A stretch of 64,000 nt of DNA from Zygnema cylindricum (lineage: Eukaryota > Streptophyta > Zygnematophyceae > Zygnematales > Zygnemataceae): the NCBI GenBank assembly GCA_037447655.1, contig JBBHKE010001230.1, positions 145,125 through 209,124 on the forward strand. The letters are read 5' to 3'. Positions 23,616 to 35,213 of the stretch are shown here, in pieces. Each line of letters begins with the position of its first letter. The first letter of the stretch is position 1. The position numbers and the translations under genes are program-made. The notes under the pieces are model-generated. The model was not told where the DNA came from. It saw nothing but the letters and a program-made list of their open reading frames with translations, and made no database searches.

Positions 23616-24734
23616 TGTAATTCTGTGACCTCCATTGGTACACAGGATGTCCAGCTTATGTGAAGCCTATAGGATAGTATATGCACTTTTGAGTTTGACA
23701 ATAAATAAGTCCCACCCTAGGACGCAAAAACTATGACTGACTACACCCCTGTGTAGCTTGGACTCCCCTGAGTCCGTTGCAAAAAGAATCACTGAATTTG
23801 CTCACCTGAGCATTAAGTTATGGCTGTTCAAAGACAGCATATTTGTATAGATGGCCTCTGGGAGAGAGAGGACTTTTCAATATTTTTCTAAGTCCTGAAA
23901 AACTCCTAATAGCAATTCTAAACCAATCAAAAACGAGTACCCTAATTATCGTACATACAAAGTACAAAAGCCGCCGTACTTTATGTACGGAAATATTCGG
24001 CACCACTCCCGGTCTACCACGTGGCTAATAGGTCAACGTCATTCTGTCCTTTTTTCTCTTCCGGCATCCAATAGGATGATGCCATGTGTCGTTTCCTCCC
24101 ATTTTGCCGAACTTCTCCCAGATAGGTTTTCCTTCCGGCATCTCGGTACTCATGCGTGCCGTCCGTTCTTTTACGGCGACCGATTTCAGCCGTTGGATCC
24201 GACGGCGCGCCGAATAAATGTTGACCGTTGAATTTCACCGGTCAATGTTCTGTGTTGACAGTTGAATTTCGACGGTCAACATTCCGTGTTGACCGCGTGA
24301 AATTCGTTCTCGCTTTGTGAACCGTCGATCGCAACATTTAATTTCGTCCGTTGAAAATTAAATGTTTGTTTCAATAATTTCGTGCGGTACTGCATTTCGT
24401 GCGGTACCACACGTTCCATGTAGCGTTTTGTTTCCTAGGATGTTAAATGGAATATGCGGTAGATATAACCTTAAATCAATATCAAATACAAAGTATGTTA
24501 CGTTTCATCAAGACCTAACGGATAAGGCGGATGCCTAGGCCGTACGGTTCTTCTTCGGAGGAGACAGGATCAAATCTTGTCTATGGCATTGTTACTTTTG
24601 CAAGAGCCATATCTCATGTCTATCTTCTCATCTGTCTAAGGCAGACATGGCTGCCAGTCAGTTCTCAGTGACTACGACAAGTATGAGAAATGTAGGACCC
24701 AAAAAGATAAAATATAAAATACCATTTTTCAACA
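23616..24734 (-). mobile_element. Solo LTR related to the 35-41 kb copia LTRs
   Basis: It begins TGTAATTCTGTGACCTCC and ends CATTTTTCAACA. The flanks GTTTG and GTTTT look like a 5-bp target duplication with one change. Internal landmarks shared with the copia LTRs are CTCCCCTGAGTC, CTCTGGGAGAGAG, the GTAC-rich block at 23971-23990, a tRNA-like segment near 24510-24590 and CAGTGACTACGACAAGTAT near 24670. No internal coding region adjoins it, so it is a solo LTR. From 24735 to 26110 I find no gene. Confidence 0.7.
24505..24695. repeat. LTR module: tRNA-like segment plus loop motif
   Basis: CCTAACGGATAAGGCGG resembles an A box and CAGGATCAAATCTTG a B box, followed by GACATGGCTGCCA and CAGTGACTACGACAAGTAT flanked by short TTCTCA/TGAGAA arms. 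It is the weakest example of the module also found at 35965, 41366, 45596 and 47236. Confidence 0.5.
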
Positions 24735-26113
24735 GTTTTATTTCTTGTTATACACAAATCTTATTAGTTTGATGTGATTATTATTTTTCTCGGCGACGAT
24801 AATCGATACCGAATTGATACCGAATTTGTGATTTCTAATATCCAAAGTTGAGGGTGGTCCTTATCTTCTTTAATGTTGTAGTTTTGTCTTATATCTATAG
24901 TATCTAATATCGTTATAAACCCTCTTTTTTGATGTTGTATAATCAAATGAAAATGCCCGTGATTGAAGTTTTTTGTATCCATTTTGACATTTTGATAGAA
25001 TTAAGGTTTGAAAGGCTAAAAACTGGAAATTCAAAGTAGTTTAAGCATGAAAAACTTTTAAAGAAGCGTAAAATTTAGTCTTATATATTGTAATAGGATT
25101 TCCAACATCGCAAAAAATCCCATTTCTTAGAACCAATTTCAGCCACACATTCCACACATTGGAAAATACACATCTATATTGGAAAGCAATTACATAAGGA
25201 TAAACTTTACACTAGAAGAAGCTTTTGCCCACATAACATTAGCGTAGTCTCTTGCCCTCGTGGCTCAACCCTTATTTTAAAGTGTTTTCCACTACTCTCC
25301 ACTTTTAAATAATTCTATCTCTTCACTACTAAAATACTAGTTAGTTAGTAAGAGAACTCAGTGCAAAATGCCATTGCTCCAATTTGGTATTATCGCTCAA
25401 TACCAAGAACAGTCAGGATTACCTCAAATTTTTCCAAAGGAAAAGATACATACTTTTCTTTTAGACTTCACCAATTATCTATCATCTTCTTAGACTAGCC
25501 AGGCCACAGTCAACGCTCCGTTTCAACAAGCTTTTATCTAGGCTAATCATTGATCAGTTAGGACTCAGACTGACTTATGCAAAAACGTGTGAAATCTCTT
25601 ACTAACTACCTAGCATTTTACTAACCAATCAAACGTTACGTTTCACAACGTAACAAATACGTGCAAAAGTGCGCGCCAAATGAAACGCAACTTTGCACGA
25701 TCGTGTGTCACAAATTTCGCACTCGAAACTACCTACAAAATTCCATTAAGTAAAAGTGACATTTCGTACTAACATTTGTACGAAACTAACCATCGTGAGT
25801 ACTAAACGACTAAATGTTTCATTAGTGCTTTATGAAACGTATACGCAAAATTTCGGTATTAATTTGACCCTAAACCCGTTTTAGTGATACCCACTTGTTA
25901 GTTTGACCCAGCGTTGTCACCTAAATGTACCCACCACGATATCTTTTGAAATAAAACTCCAAATTGCGCGATTCTTTATTGGACGTCTACCAAATTCATA
26001 ACTCTATATTTGTAACCTTTAAATACCTATTTACAACCAAGTTTGATACACTATTACAGTTTTATCATCCCCTCTTTATTTTTAACTAACCTCAATTAAA
26101 ACACATTTCATTA

Positions 26114-26699
26114 TCAAAACGGGACTTCTATATTATTATCCCTCCAATACCTTTGTAAAAACTCAGAATTTATATCTTCTAAAGTTATCTTATATTTTGG
26201 CCTTCCTAGATAATGTACTTGCCAAAAAATAGTATTGCCGACCCTGAACCGTTGACCAACCCAATCTATTACCCATCCGTGGACTTCAGGTTCTATAATT
26301 ATTGAGGGATCCAATTCCAATTCTCCTTCAATTGGTCGAAAATTTGCTAAGTTCAACTAGCTGATGTGTATCAATGAAGGAATTTTTGTTGAAGGCGCAA
26401 AGTCCAATTTGGCAGCAACTGACGGTATCATCTCGATTATAATAAATGGTCTAATGTAAATAGGACCAAATTTCCTTGTAGGATTCCATTGTCCCTCGAT
26501 CTTCCACCTGTAACGAGTAATAGAAAGCCTAACGTTGTCACCTGTGTTTACCACCGAATCATGCTGATTGCGGTTAGCATTTAATTTTTGCCTCCTTTGT
26601 GCCTCAACTAATGCATCTCGGACTGTTTTCCAAACTTTTTGCATGTATTCGCCAAATTCTGTTCTAGAACCCCTAATCTCTTGAGTGACCCTTGTTATT
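26114..26699 (-). pseudogene. Ty3/gypsy chromovirus remnant: integrase C-terminus and chromodomain
   Basis: On the minus strand, RTEFGEYMQKVWKTVRDAL, TGDNVRLSITRYRWK, KFGPIYIRPFIIIEMI and PSLIHIS match the end of gypsy integrase, including the GPYR-like zone before the ...HPVFHVS-type motif. After an in-frame TAG at 26359-26357, the same frame continues with PEVHGWVIDWVGQRFR and IFWQVHYLG, a chromodomain as in plant chromoviruses, where it steers integration to heterochromatin. The 5' side is cut by insertion of an unrelated LTR at 26700. No reverse transcriptase remains. One stop is the only lesion in the visible part. Confidence 0.75.
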
Positions 26700-28038
26700 T
26701 GTTGTCCATAGCCTATTTCAGCCATGGACTACACTCGGAAGCACCACAGACTACCCCTCAAACAACTGTGTTTCAAACAACACAGATTACTCCAGAATAA
26801 AAAATCCCCTATTAACTGCACTTATAGGCAGTATACTATAGACACTGTAAACTCCCAAAGTTATAGCCAAATCCACCGAGGGATCCAAAAAATATAAGCT
26901 ACAGAGTTTCCAAAAATATCTGACAGCTTTACAAACCAATCACTTTGACTTCTCACAAAATCTCACAGAGATAACACAATAGAATGAAACTGCACACACA
27001 TATATATTCTCTATCATAGAATAACTTCACAAAGTTTCACATGAAAACACCAAATAGAGTGATCACACCAATAGGTGAAAGATGCAAAAAAAAATCTGCC
27101 ATTGCTTTGATAAACTTGACTACGATACGCAAAGTATTCTAAGTCCTACAAGTTATACTCAGAGTGTTCACTACTGAGTGTACAGAGGCATACTAGCCGT
27201 ACGGGATCTACCATCTACCTAAACTACTGTAAGTATACCCGAATAGTTGGAGGTATGTTAGACTGAACAAATCTAAACTAACAAACTAATTAGCAAAAAG
27301 ACAAACCTATGTTGTACATAATATTTACACCGACATCCACACAATCTTCCTACGTCAAAAACCAAGCTAACACTAAGTAACCAAAAAACAAATATCATTA
27401 CTCAAAATCTATACTATTCATATTATCCGTAGCTGCGACAGCTGCTTTGTCCGTACGGATCATATCAAATTATCCGGAGCTGCGTTGACTTGTCTGCATC
27501 GCAGGTGCTCCGTACCGGCGGCGTCAACTTATCCAAAATAACTGCAACGCAAAATAACTGCAGTTGCGTTGTCCTGTCTGCGTCGCAATTGCGCCGCACC
27601 GACGATGCCTATTTCAACATTTCGTTTACTCCACATCGGATTGCTTTGCGATCCGCCGTCCATTTGTCAATGCTTGTACACGCCACTCAATGAGTCTTTT
27701 ACATCACTTAAATTATATCCGTTTTTTCGCTCCCCCAATCCATGAATCCATTCCAACCTCCACATTAAATTCCATGGCGCACGAACTGTCGCGTACGCAC
27801 GAAACAAACTTTTCAAAACAACACTCCCACGAAATTTAGTTTCGTGCACCTATAAAAATATGCATCGTGTAATGCTGTGTTGCTACGCTGCGCTAGTTTG
27901 ACATCGCAGCGCAATATGAATACAATGTGCAGCGTGTACTGCTATGTTGCTACGCTGCGCTAGTTCGATATCGCAGCCCAGTACAAATACAATATGCAGT
28001 GTCTATTGCTATGCTGCCATGTTGCACTATTTTGACAT
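26700..28038 (-). mobile_element. LTR of the gag-only family, inserted in the chromovirus remnant
   Basis: It starts TGTTGTCCATAGCCTATTTC, like the LTRs at 44272, 50671 and 54410, and follows their sequence (TCGGAAGCACCACAGACTAC, GCAGCTGCTTTGTCCGTACG-type blocks, repeated TACGCTGCGCTAGTTTGACA) until 28038, where another LTR fragment begins. No internal region adjoins either side. It therefore reads as a solo or truncated LTR that landed in integrase sequence. Confidence 0.7.
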
Positions 28039-28127
28039 TGAAACTCTGAGACCTCCATAAGTCCTTAGAGTGGACAACTTCCAAGAAGCCTCTAGGATAA
28101 CCTTGACCCCTTTGTGTTTTAGCAAGA
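28039..28127 (-). mobile_element. Fragment of copia-type LTR
   Basis: TGAAACTCTGAGACCTCC to CCCCTTTGTGTTTTAGCAAG copies the first 90 bp of the LTRs at 35214 and 40604. It is then replaced by unrelated LTR sequence. Confidence 0.6.
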
Positions 28128-29260
28128 ACATGTCGTGCATGAGAGACAAGCAAGTGAACATGCATCAAAACCAGCAAAGTCATGCTCACAAATATATACA
28201 ACAACGGAAATAAATATGAAAAGTCAAAAAATATATACACCTTGAGAAGAAATAAAAGTGAAAATAACCAAAAGAGAGAAGGGGAAGAATACTCCAAAAG
28301 AAAGAAATATGAGGAACATTGAGAAAAATTCAAAATAAAACACAAAATACGGTAAAATTGGGCAAAAAGGTTTCCCAAACCCCAATTCCACACTGTAAAA
28401 ATCAATAATCTGCGACCAATGAAATTAAGAATTTCAAAAAATAAACCCTAAATACGCCCAAACCCTAAATCTGCGGTCCAAACCCTAAATCTGCGGCCGA
28501 ACCCTAATTCCGCAGATTAACCCTAAAAATTTGACACAAAGTCAGACTTGAATCTGCAGACTAGAAATAGAGTGGCAACAAGATATAAAGACCAGGATTA
28601 TAAGCAAGAAAGAATAAAACAAAAACAAAAGCAAACGATGTTTTTTTTTTTTTATAAAATAAAAATATATGAATTACATTATTTTCAATATAAAATCCAT
28701 CTTTTCATTTCTAGATTTTCTTCACCTATTTTTGAGTTAGTTTTTTTTTTCCTTTTGATGTAGCTTTATTTTACTACAAGCTTCATTCTATTTCTCTCTA
28801 TTTTTGCTTTCGCTTTCAGTTTTGCATTGGGAAAATATAATATAAAATACTTTAATTTATAAATTTTATTTTATATAAAAACAAAAAACACTGTTTGTGT
28901 TTGTTTTTGTTTTATTCCTTCTTGCTTATAATCTTGGTCTTTATATCTTGTTGCCACTCTATTTCTACTCTGCACATTCAAGTCTGACATTGTGTCAGAT
29001 TTTTAGGGTTAATCTGCGGAATTAGGGTTCGGTCGCAGATTTAGGGTTTGGGCCGCAGATTTAGGGTTTGGGCGTATTTAGGGTTTATTTTTTGAAATTA
29101 TTAACCCTAAGTCAGCATATTACCATTCATTGGTCGCAGATTATTGATTTTTACAGCGTGGAATTAGGGTTTGGGAAACCTTTTTGCCCAATTTTACCGT
29201 ATTTTGTCTTTTATTTTGAATTTTTCTCAATATTCCTCATATTTCTTTCTTTTAGTGCAA
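28128..29260. repeat. Head-to-head inverted LTR-like repeats with telomere-like motifs
   Basis: 28305-28640 and 28905-29255 are inverted copies (arms about 335 bp, spacer about 265 bp of T-rich DNA). Each arm includes several AAACCCTAAATCTGCGG units, close to the plant telomere repeat, and CCTTTTTGCCCAATTTTACC. 28128-28300 is in turn an inverted copy of 32825-32995, the start of the 3' LTR of the gag-protease element. Together this looks like two LTRs of one family in opposite orientation. Confidence 0.7.
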
Positions 29261-30388
29261 TTTAATTTTGTTAACTAGTGGATGTTTATTTTGTGTGGGA
29301 TTTGATATTTTCTTTCTTTTTTTCTTGTCAAATTTAATCATTCAAAAATCTTAACAAAATAAAAATATATATTCTATATATCAAGATTGCAAGATTTATC
29401 ACCTATAATTATCACCGTTTTATAGTTGGGCATAGCGTGGCATAGCGCCGATACGCTTACCCTAGCAGGATACTGATTGCTTTGGTGTTTAGCGGTGGTT
29501 CTTAACACGTTTATTTGGAGTCGGAGCTAGTTTGATTCCAAGGAGCTCTGCAAAATCCGACTTGCCTCGACCAAATCCGGTTCACTTTTAGTACTCACCA
29601 GAGTATTAAAGGTGTTTGTAAGTATCACGATGCCTTGCGCGTGCAAGAGCGTTCCTTTGTAATTTGGACACTCGTGTAGGGGTTCGGTGTGGATTGGTTC
29701 TATTACGAACCTTTCTTTTTGAGCATTTACATTTTCCTTCCTTTCCTTGCACGTTATCTGGTCGTGAGTGGCCTTGAGGTTTTTATGTGACTGTTTGGAT
29801 TGGATTTCCTTTCATAGATCTTGTCGTTGGTGGCACTGTTTAGACAATTTTCTGTCTGTGCCGCTGTAGATCTGCACCGAAAGGTGCCTGGATAGTTTCT
29901 CTGTTTGTTTTTATAGATCTGGCCCTTCGGCCTTGCCCCATTGTTTGCAGGGTAGAGGTTTTGGTATTCCGGCTTTTTGCTAGATCTGACCACCGGGTCT
30001 TGCTAGAGACTTTGTGTGTTCACCGGTTAGTTCGTTTTGAAATTTCTAGTCATAATCGAGGGTTTTCTCTTCGTTTATACCCACGAATTGGGATAACTTA
30101 CGTTATCAATCCGGATCTACCCGCGGCGGGACAGTTTTTCGTCCACCACAGCTAAATCTTTCTAGTTTTTCCGAGTCTACGGACGCACCAGTTTCGGTTG
30201 CGGCCCCTAGCTCTCCGTCAGTTCGGTCAGTATTGACCACAGTCTCATCATTATCCTTAGTTTCCTCTAGGTCATACCTAGATAGAACCAAAGGAGACTT
30301 TTCAGAGGAAATATTTTCCCATCCTCTTACATTTCCGTTTTCGGTCGGTCCAAATTTGGAACCACTAGTGCATTCTTCCTTAGACGAC

Positions 30389-32790
30389 ATGGCTTCCTCT
30401 TCAGAGGGGGCACGGGGAAAATGCAATTTTGCTTTTCAGGGATGAAAGATACCATGTCTTTTTCCCATTTCCGTCTGCTCTATAATACCGAAAAATGTGA
30501 TTTGGCATTTCGCTATCAAGATCGATTTGATCTTCGTGTGGCATTTTCTCTTCTTGGCCGGTACCTCAGAGGTTCGACCCTTACATTACATTCCTGCAAG
30601 TATGATGCTATACTCGCGATGACAGAATTTTCCCCTCCTTCTGCTGGTACACCCGAGGTCATAGGTCAAACGGATATTCCATTCCAAGCTGTTTTTCTCG
30701 AAGTCTTAGATGCCCAAGGTGTTGTCTTAATTCCCGCAGTCCTAAAAACTCCTCGCCAATATGCTGTGGCCGCTCGTGCTGCGTTCCCATCACGACCAGG
30801 GATTATAATTCCGTTGCGGGATCCACTATCTGTTATGTTCGATTTCTTAGAAGCCGAGTATCGGATACAAAACCCTGATTTGGTGAAAGAATTGATAAAT
30901 TTCACGCGTAAACTAGGTGAAACCGCCCCTGCTGTACGTGCTCGCATGGAGACTCTGCGAGAAGCTTTACTGGACCTCATGTCCGATGCGGAAGCTGTTC
31001 AAAAATTTGTTGGATAGTTTCTAGATCAATTGAAACGTTTTATACAAAGTCATCTCACTCAGACTTACAGTCTAAAATTTACATTTGATCAAGCCGCTCA
31101 ATATGCGGTGGAATATGAGATGCAATCATGTTGGTGGGAAGCTCATGACCGTTCGGAAATTGTTTCCCCACTTTCCCCACCAAGCAGCCCATGGCCTAAC
31201 AGTAGGCCCCCAAAGACGCCAGCCATGGGAAACCCGCCTATTAATACCAGGGACCGATTGTGTTTTCGATGTGGAAACACGGGGCATGATGCCCGCATGT
31301 GCCCAGATAGGTCGGCCACATGCACCCATTGCAACCAGAAAGGACATTACGTCCACCGTTGCCATGTTAAGGACCCTAATTTCTCTTATCAGAATCAGAT
31401 TCAGAACGGTGGAATTCTTGCCCGTTCTGCCAAGCCGGTCACTCCTCCTACCGAGACAGAGAAAGAGGCGACTCTGCCTAAGATCTCTCGCAGAGAGAGG
31501 GAAAAGGCCGAGTTACAAGTCATGATGGCCGCCATGATGAAGGAACAATTTGCCGCCTTCATGGCCGAAATGAAACCACAGTTCACGGGGATGGCAAGGA
31601 CAGTCGTCCACATGCCATCATTGGCCGGCTGAATCCTTCGAGATTCTACTGTCCAACAACGAGCAGCTACTTTTGATAAGGGCTCGCCTGATCACAATCG
31701 AGACAGTAAATTAAAGAATTCCCGTATTCCACTTTCTTTCGAGAAGGTATCTCTCTTTCCTCTACCAGACACAGCTTCTTCGACAGTGGCAGAAGCTCTC
31801 ACCATTTTGGATAGTACCATACACGATGCACATCGAGTCAAAGAACGGCTGAGAATCCTTACTGCCATGATTGATGAAGCCCCCAGGGCCTGTTCCTTTC
31901 CTAGTGAGGTTCCCAAAGCCTCTCCTCTTGTTGATGAGTTCGCTGCAACCGCTGTTTTGAGGGCATTGCAGATGAACCGTAGTCTTTCAGTTATTCAGCC
32001 GATTACTGCGGATGAGCGCCGTGACCTTGATCCTCACATCAGTTTCTTCGACAATTCTCAAAAGTCCTTCTCCGTTAATGGTGTTGCCTTTTCTCTCCCT
32101 CTCATGGACACTAGAGCCAAACCCGTGATCCTCGGATCCGAATTTGCTCTCAAGCTTGGTTTGACCGCAGACAAGCTTCAAGCCATGTCTACTCGGCTTC
32201 TCACTTCGGCCGGTACCACGGAGCCGGTGCGTGGAATCACCAAAGACCCGCTCATCTTTCGATTCCAAAACGGAACCGAGGGTGAGTCTGTGGAAGTTTG
32301 TGTCAGAGCATTGGTCACCAAATGCAACGATTACGAATGTTTACTAGGACAGGATGTTATCTTCCGAATCGGTAGGGGAGTAGATATTCATAATCAAACC
32401 TTCTCCTACCGCCCCTCTAATCTTCCGGAACGCAAAATCCGCCTCCCTCTTGTCTCTGCTCGCAAACCGTTGCCCGCTATGGCACATTTGGCTTCCGCTC
32501 TCCTTGCATTTTCCAGTATCGACCTTCGAGATAGTTTTAGTGAGCTCGGTTTACTCCTCGACTCGCGTCATCTCTTGGATACTGTCGACACCGAGGTCTT
32601 TCCACACATTCTCTATGTGGTGGATAGCGATACTAATGGGATGTTGAGTTTGCAAAGGGGTTATACATGTATAGGTGGTGATCAAGGGTTCCACATACAG
32701 TGCCTCTCTCCTCCATTATCTTTCAACCCGGCTAACCATTGCTGCTGTTCCAAACCCTCGACTGTGTTGTCCAGCTCCTCTACTGGCTAA
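30389..32790 (+). pseudogene. LTR element gag-protease polyprotein without pol
   Basis: From 30421 to 32790 a single frame is interrupted only by TAG (31015-31017) and TGA (31630-31632), with no frameshift between. The gag part ends with two CCHC zinc knuckles, CFRCGNTGHDARMC and CTHCNQKGHYVHRC, which bind the RNA genome. The later part is a retropepsin-like domain: PLMDTRAKPVILGSEFALKL, where the catalytic Asp is kept but DTG/DSG has become DTR, and NDYECLLGQDVIFR near its end. No integrase, reverse transcriptase or RNase H follows; the LTR begins soon after. The start may be ATG 30389 in another frame (MASSSEGARG) with a frameshift near 30440, or ATG 30421. Probably a non-autonomous element mobilised in trans. 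29261-30388 is its untranslated leader and shows no other gene. Confidence 0.7.
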
Positions 32791-32796
32791 GGAGCT

Positions 32797-33510
32797 GGGG
32801 GGGGAATTATTGGGTCCACTTCACTCTAGGGGAGTATTCTTCCCCTTCTCTCTTTGGGTCATTTTCACTTTTATTTCTTCTCAAGGTTTATATATTTTTT
32901 GACTTTTCATATTTGTTTTCGTTGTTGTATATGTTTGTGAGCATGACTTTGGTGGTTTTGATGCATGTTCACTTGCTTGTCTCTCATGCACGACAGCTGT
33001 CATGCCGCATCGTGTCGGCTGCTCGCGCGCACGATATCATGCCCGCACGCGCGATATTCGGCGCGCACGTACAATGTAATATACGCACGCGCAGTATTTC
33101 TCACGCATGCGCGGTATTTTGCATGCACGCGCAGTATTTCTCACGCACGCATGGTATTATGCACGTATGCGCGGTATTTTTGCACGCACGAACGGTATTT
33201 TTGCAGACTCGCGCGGTGTTTTTCACGCACGTGCATTATTTTGTATACACGCGCAGTTTAAGGCACGTACGCGCGGTTTCATGCATGCACACGCGGTTTT
33301 ATGCATGCAAGCACGATTTTGGCACGCGTGGATGATTTTCGTTCGCAAGTGCGATTTCACGCCGGTTCATCTATTTATATGTTTTATTGAATAGTACTAA
33401 TTCCGTGCAATATGTTTCATTTCGTGCGCAGGTATGCGATTTTCGAATTATGAACGCGAAATATTGTTTGGGCGACGCATCGCGATTTCTAGGGATATTT
33501 CGTGCGATAT
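32797..33510 (+). repeat. 3' LTR start and GC-rich CGCACG repeat array, arm 1
   Basis: After the gag-protease stop a purine run (GGAGCTGGGGGGGG) and GGGTCCACTTCACTCTAG mark the likely LTR border. From about 32995 to 33360 follows an array of loosely 20-28-bp units, such as CGCACGCGCAGTATTTCTCA and CGCATGCGCGGTATTTTGCA. Alternating purine-pyrimidine steps dominate. Open frames here are repeat artefacts. Confidence 0.7.
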
Positions 33511-34214
33511 GGTTTGTTTCTTGCGGTATGATTTGCCAGGAGGAAGCCACTAGGCTCTCTGGTCTTTATCACATTCCCTACAAGAGTTATCGTGTTACGA
33601 CAGCAAAGCAAGAAATATTCCAACAGGAACAAGGGAAAATCCAATTTCGAACAAAAATACACTCCTTCTAAGCCAACCGAAATAAAAACAAGACACAAAC
33701 ACACAATCAAACCGTTAAGCAACCTAAGGAAGGCACAGCAAGGTACAGATGTGCTCCCCCACGATCTCAAATTTCACACTTCCACCAAAAGATCAAGTTT
33801 GGAGGGAAACCTTCCGGACGTCGCCTTAGGCCGCGTGGATTAAAAACGTGGGCAGAAATAAAAGGGGAAATATTCTTAACCTATCTAGCCTCTACAGCTA
33901 GCAAGCAAAGAGAAGAAAGACACGTGGGCAATCGGTGAGCGAGAGAGCAAGAGAAAAGCTCCGGTGCCAAGAGAAAATTCTTGTCCAAAAGCTAAATTCT
34001 CTAAGTCTGAGAATTAGGCTAAGTAAGAGCTACGCTAGGCCTAAGCAAAATTAGCCTACGTCTAGTCTACTTTACATGCATGAAACTACTTAAGATATTG
34101 GCCAATAGGCGGCCAACATCGTCTGCCGTACGCTCGACAAAATCCACCGTCCGAGGGTAAAAACCCTCTCTAACTACATGTGCGCGAACCTACATGGGTT
34201 CGCGACTTAAATAA

Positions 34215-34825
34215 ATAGAGGTGTCGAAGCGTCGCCCGGAAATCGCGATACACCTCCAAACAATACATCGCATCGATACTCCCAAAATCGCGTGCATACG
34301 CACGGAACGAAACATACCGCACGAAACGAACCATATCGCACGAAATATCTCCAGATATCGCGATGCGTCGCCCAAACGATATTTCGCGTCCATAATTCGA
34401 AAATCGCATACTTGAGCACGAAATGAAACATATCGCACATAATTAGTACTATTCAATAAAACATATAAATAGATGAACCGGCGTGAAAAATCGCACGTGC
34501 GAACGAAAATCATGCACACGTGCCAAAATTGTGCGTGCATGCATAAAACCGCGTGTGCATGCATGAAACCGCCCGTGCGTGCCTTAAACTGCGCGTGCAT
34601 CGAAATAATGTGCGTGCGTGACAAATACCGCGCGAGTGTGCAAAAATACCACGCGTGCGTGCAGATATACCGCGCGTACGTGCACAATACCGCGCGTGCG
34701 TGCAAAATACCGAGCGTGCGTGAGACATACTGCACGTGCGTGTATTATATTGTGCATGCGCGTCGAATATTGCGCTTGCAGGCATGATATCGTGCGCGCA
34801 AGCAGCCGTCACGATGCGGCATGAC
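34215..34825. repeat. CGCACG repeat array, inverted arm 2
   Basis: This is the reverse complement of 32995-33510, unit by unit and including the flanking GGTTCATCTATTTATATG and GATTTTCGAATTATG blocks, with perhaps 85-90 percent identity by eye. The two arms are separated by about 700 bp (33511-34214) with no supported gene. Confidence 0.8.
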
Positions 34826-34829
34826 ACAC

Positions 34830-35213
34830 AACTGCCACCCCGGCAAAAAATAACTCTTAACACCTTCACCTCGTAAAGGCAAGACTCTTTTGAGTCGATA
34901 GCAAAAAGAATCTCTGAATTTGCTCCTTTGAGCAGTAAGTTATGGAGGGTCAAAGTTGACCTTTTCTATAGAAGCTCTCTGGGAGAGAGGATCCTATCTC
35001 CTAATTTTTGTAAGTCCTATCTCTCTCACAGACTCTATCTACTAATGTACAGAACGAATCAGATTACAATTCGGTACACAAAAATACAACTGTCGGCGTA
35101 CTTTATGTACGGACATTGTACGACATGGCATAAATGTCGACAAGTGGTATATCTATTCGCTCCGTTAATCCTCGAAGATGCTGGGATCCAATGTCATTCC
35201 GCCACGTGTCATT
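34830..35213 (-). mobile_element. Truncated copia LTR abutting a complete element
   Basis: It matches 35300-35690 of the neighbouring LTR (CTCTGGGAGAGAGGATCC, the GTAC block at 35092-35129, CGCCACGTGTCAT) but stops exactly where the complete element begins. The missing remainder is not found beyond that element, so simple nesting does not explain it. Confidence 0.7.

Noticed and set aside
19092-24600. Functional tRNA genes (minus strand 19092-19165; plus strand near 21575 and 24505)
   Set aside because: Only A-box and B-box-like parts are visible; acceptor stems do not pair, so they are tRNA-derived repeats.
32995-33360. CRISPR-like regular array and several Cys/His/Ala-rich open frames
   Set aside because: Units vary in length and sequence, there are no unique spacers, and the frames change with the repeat phase.
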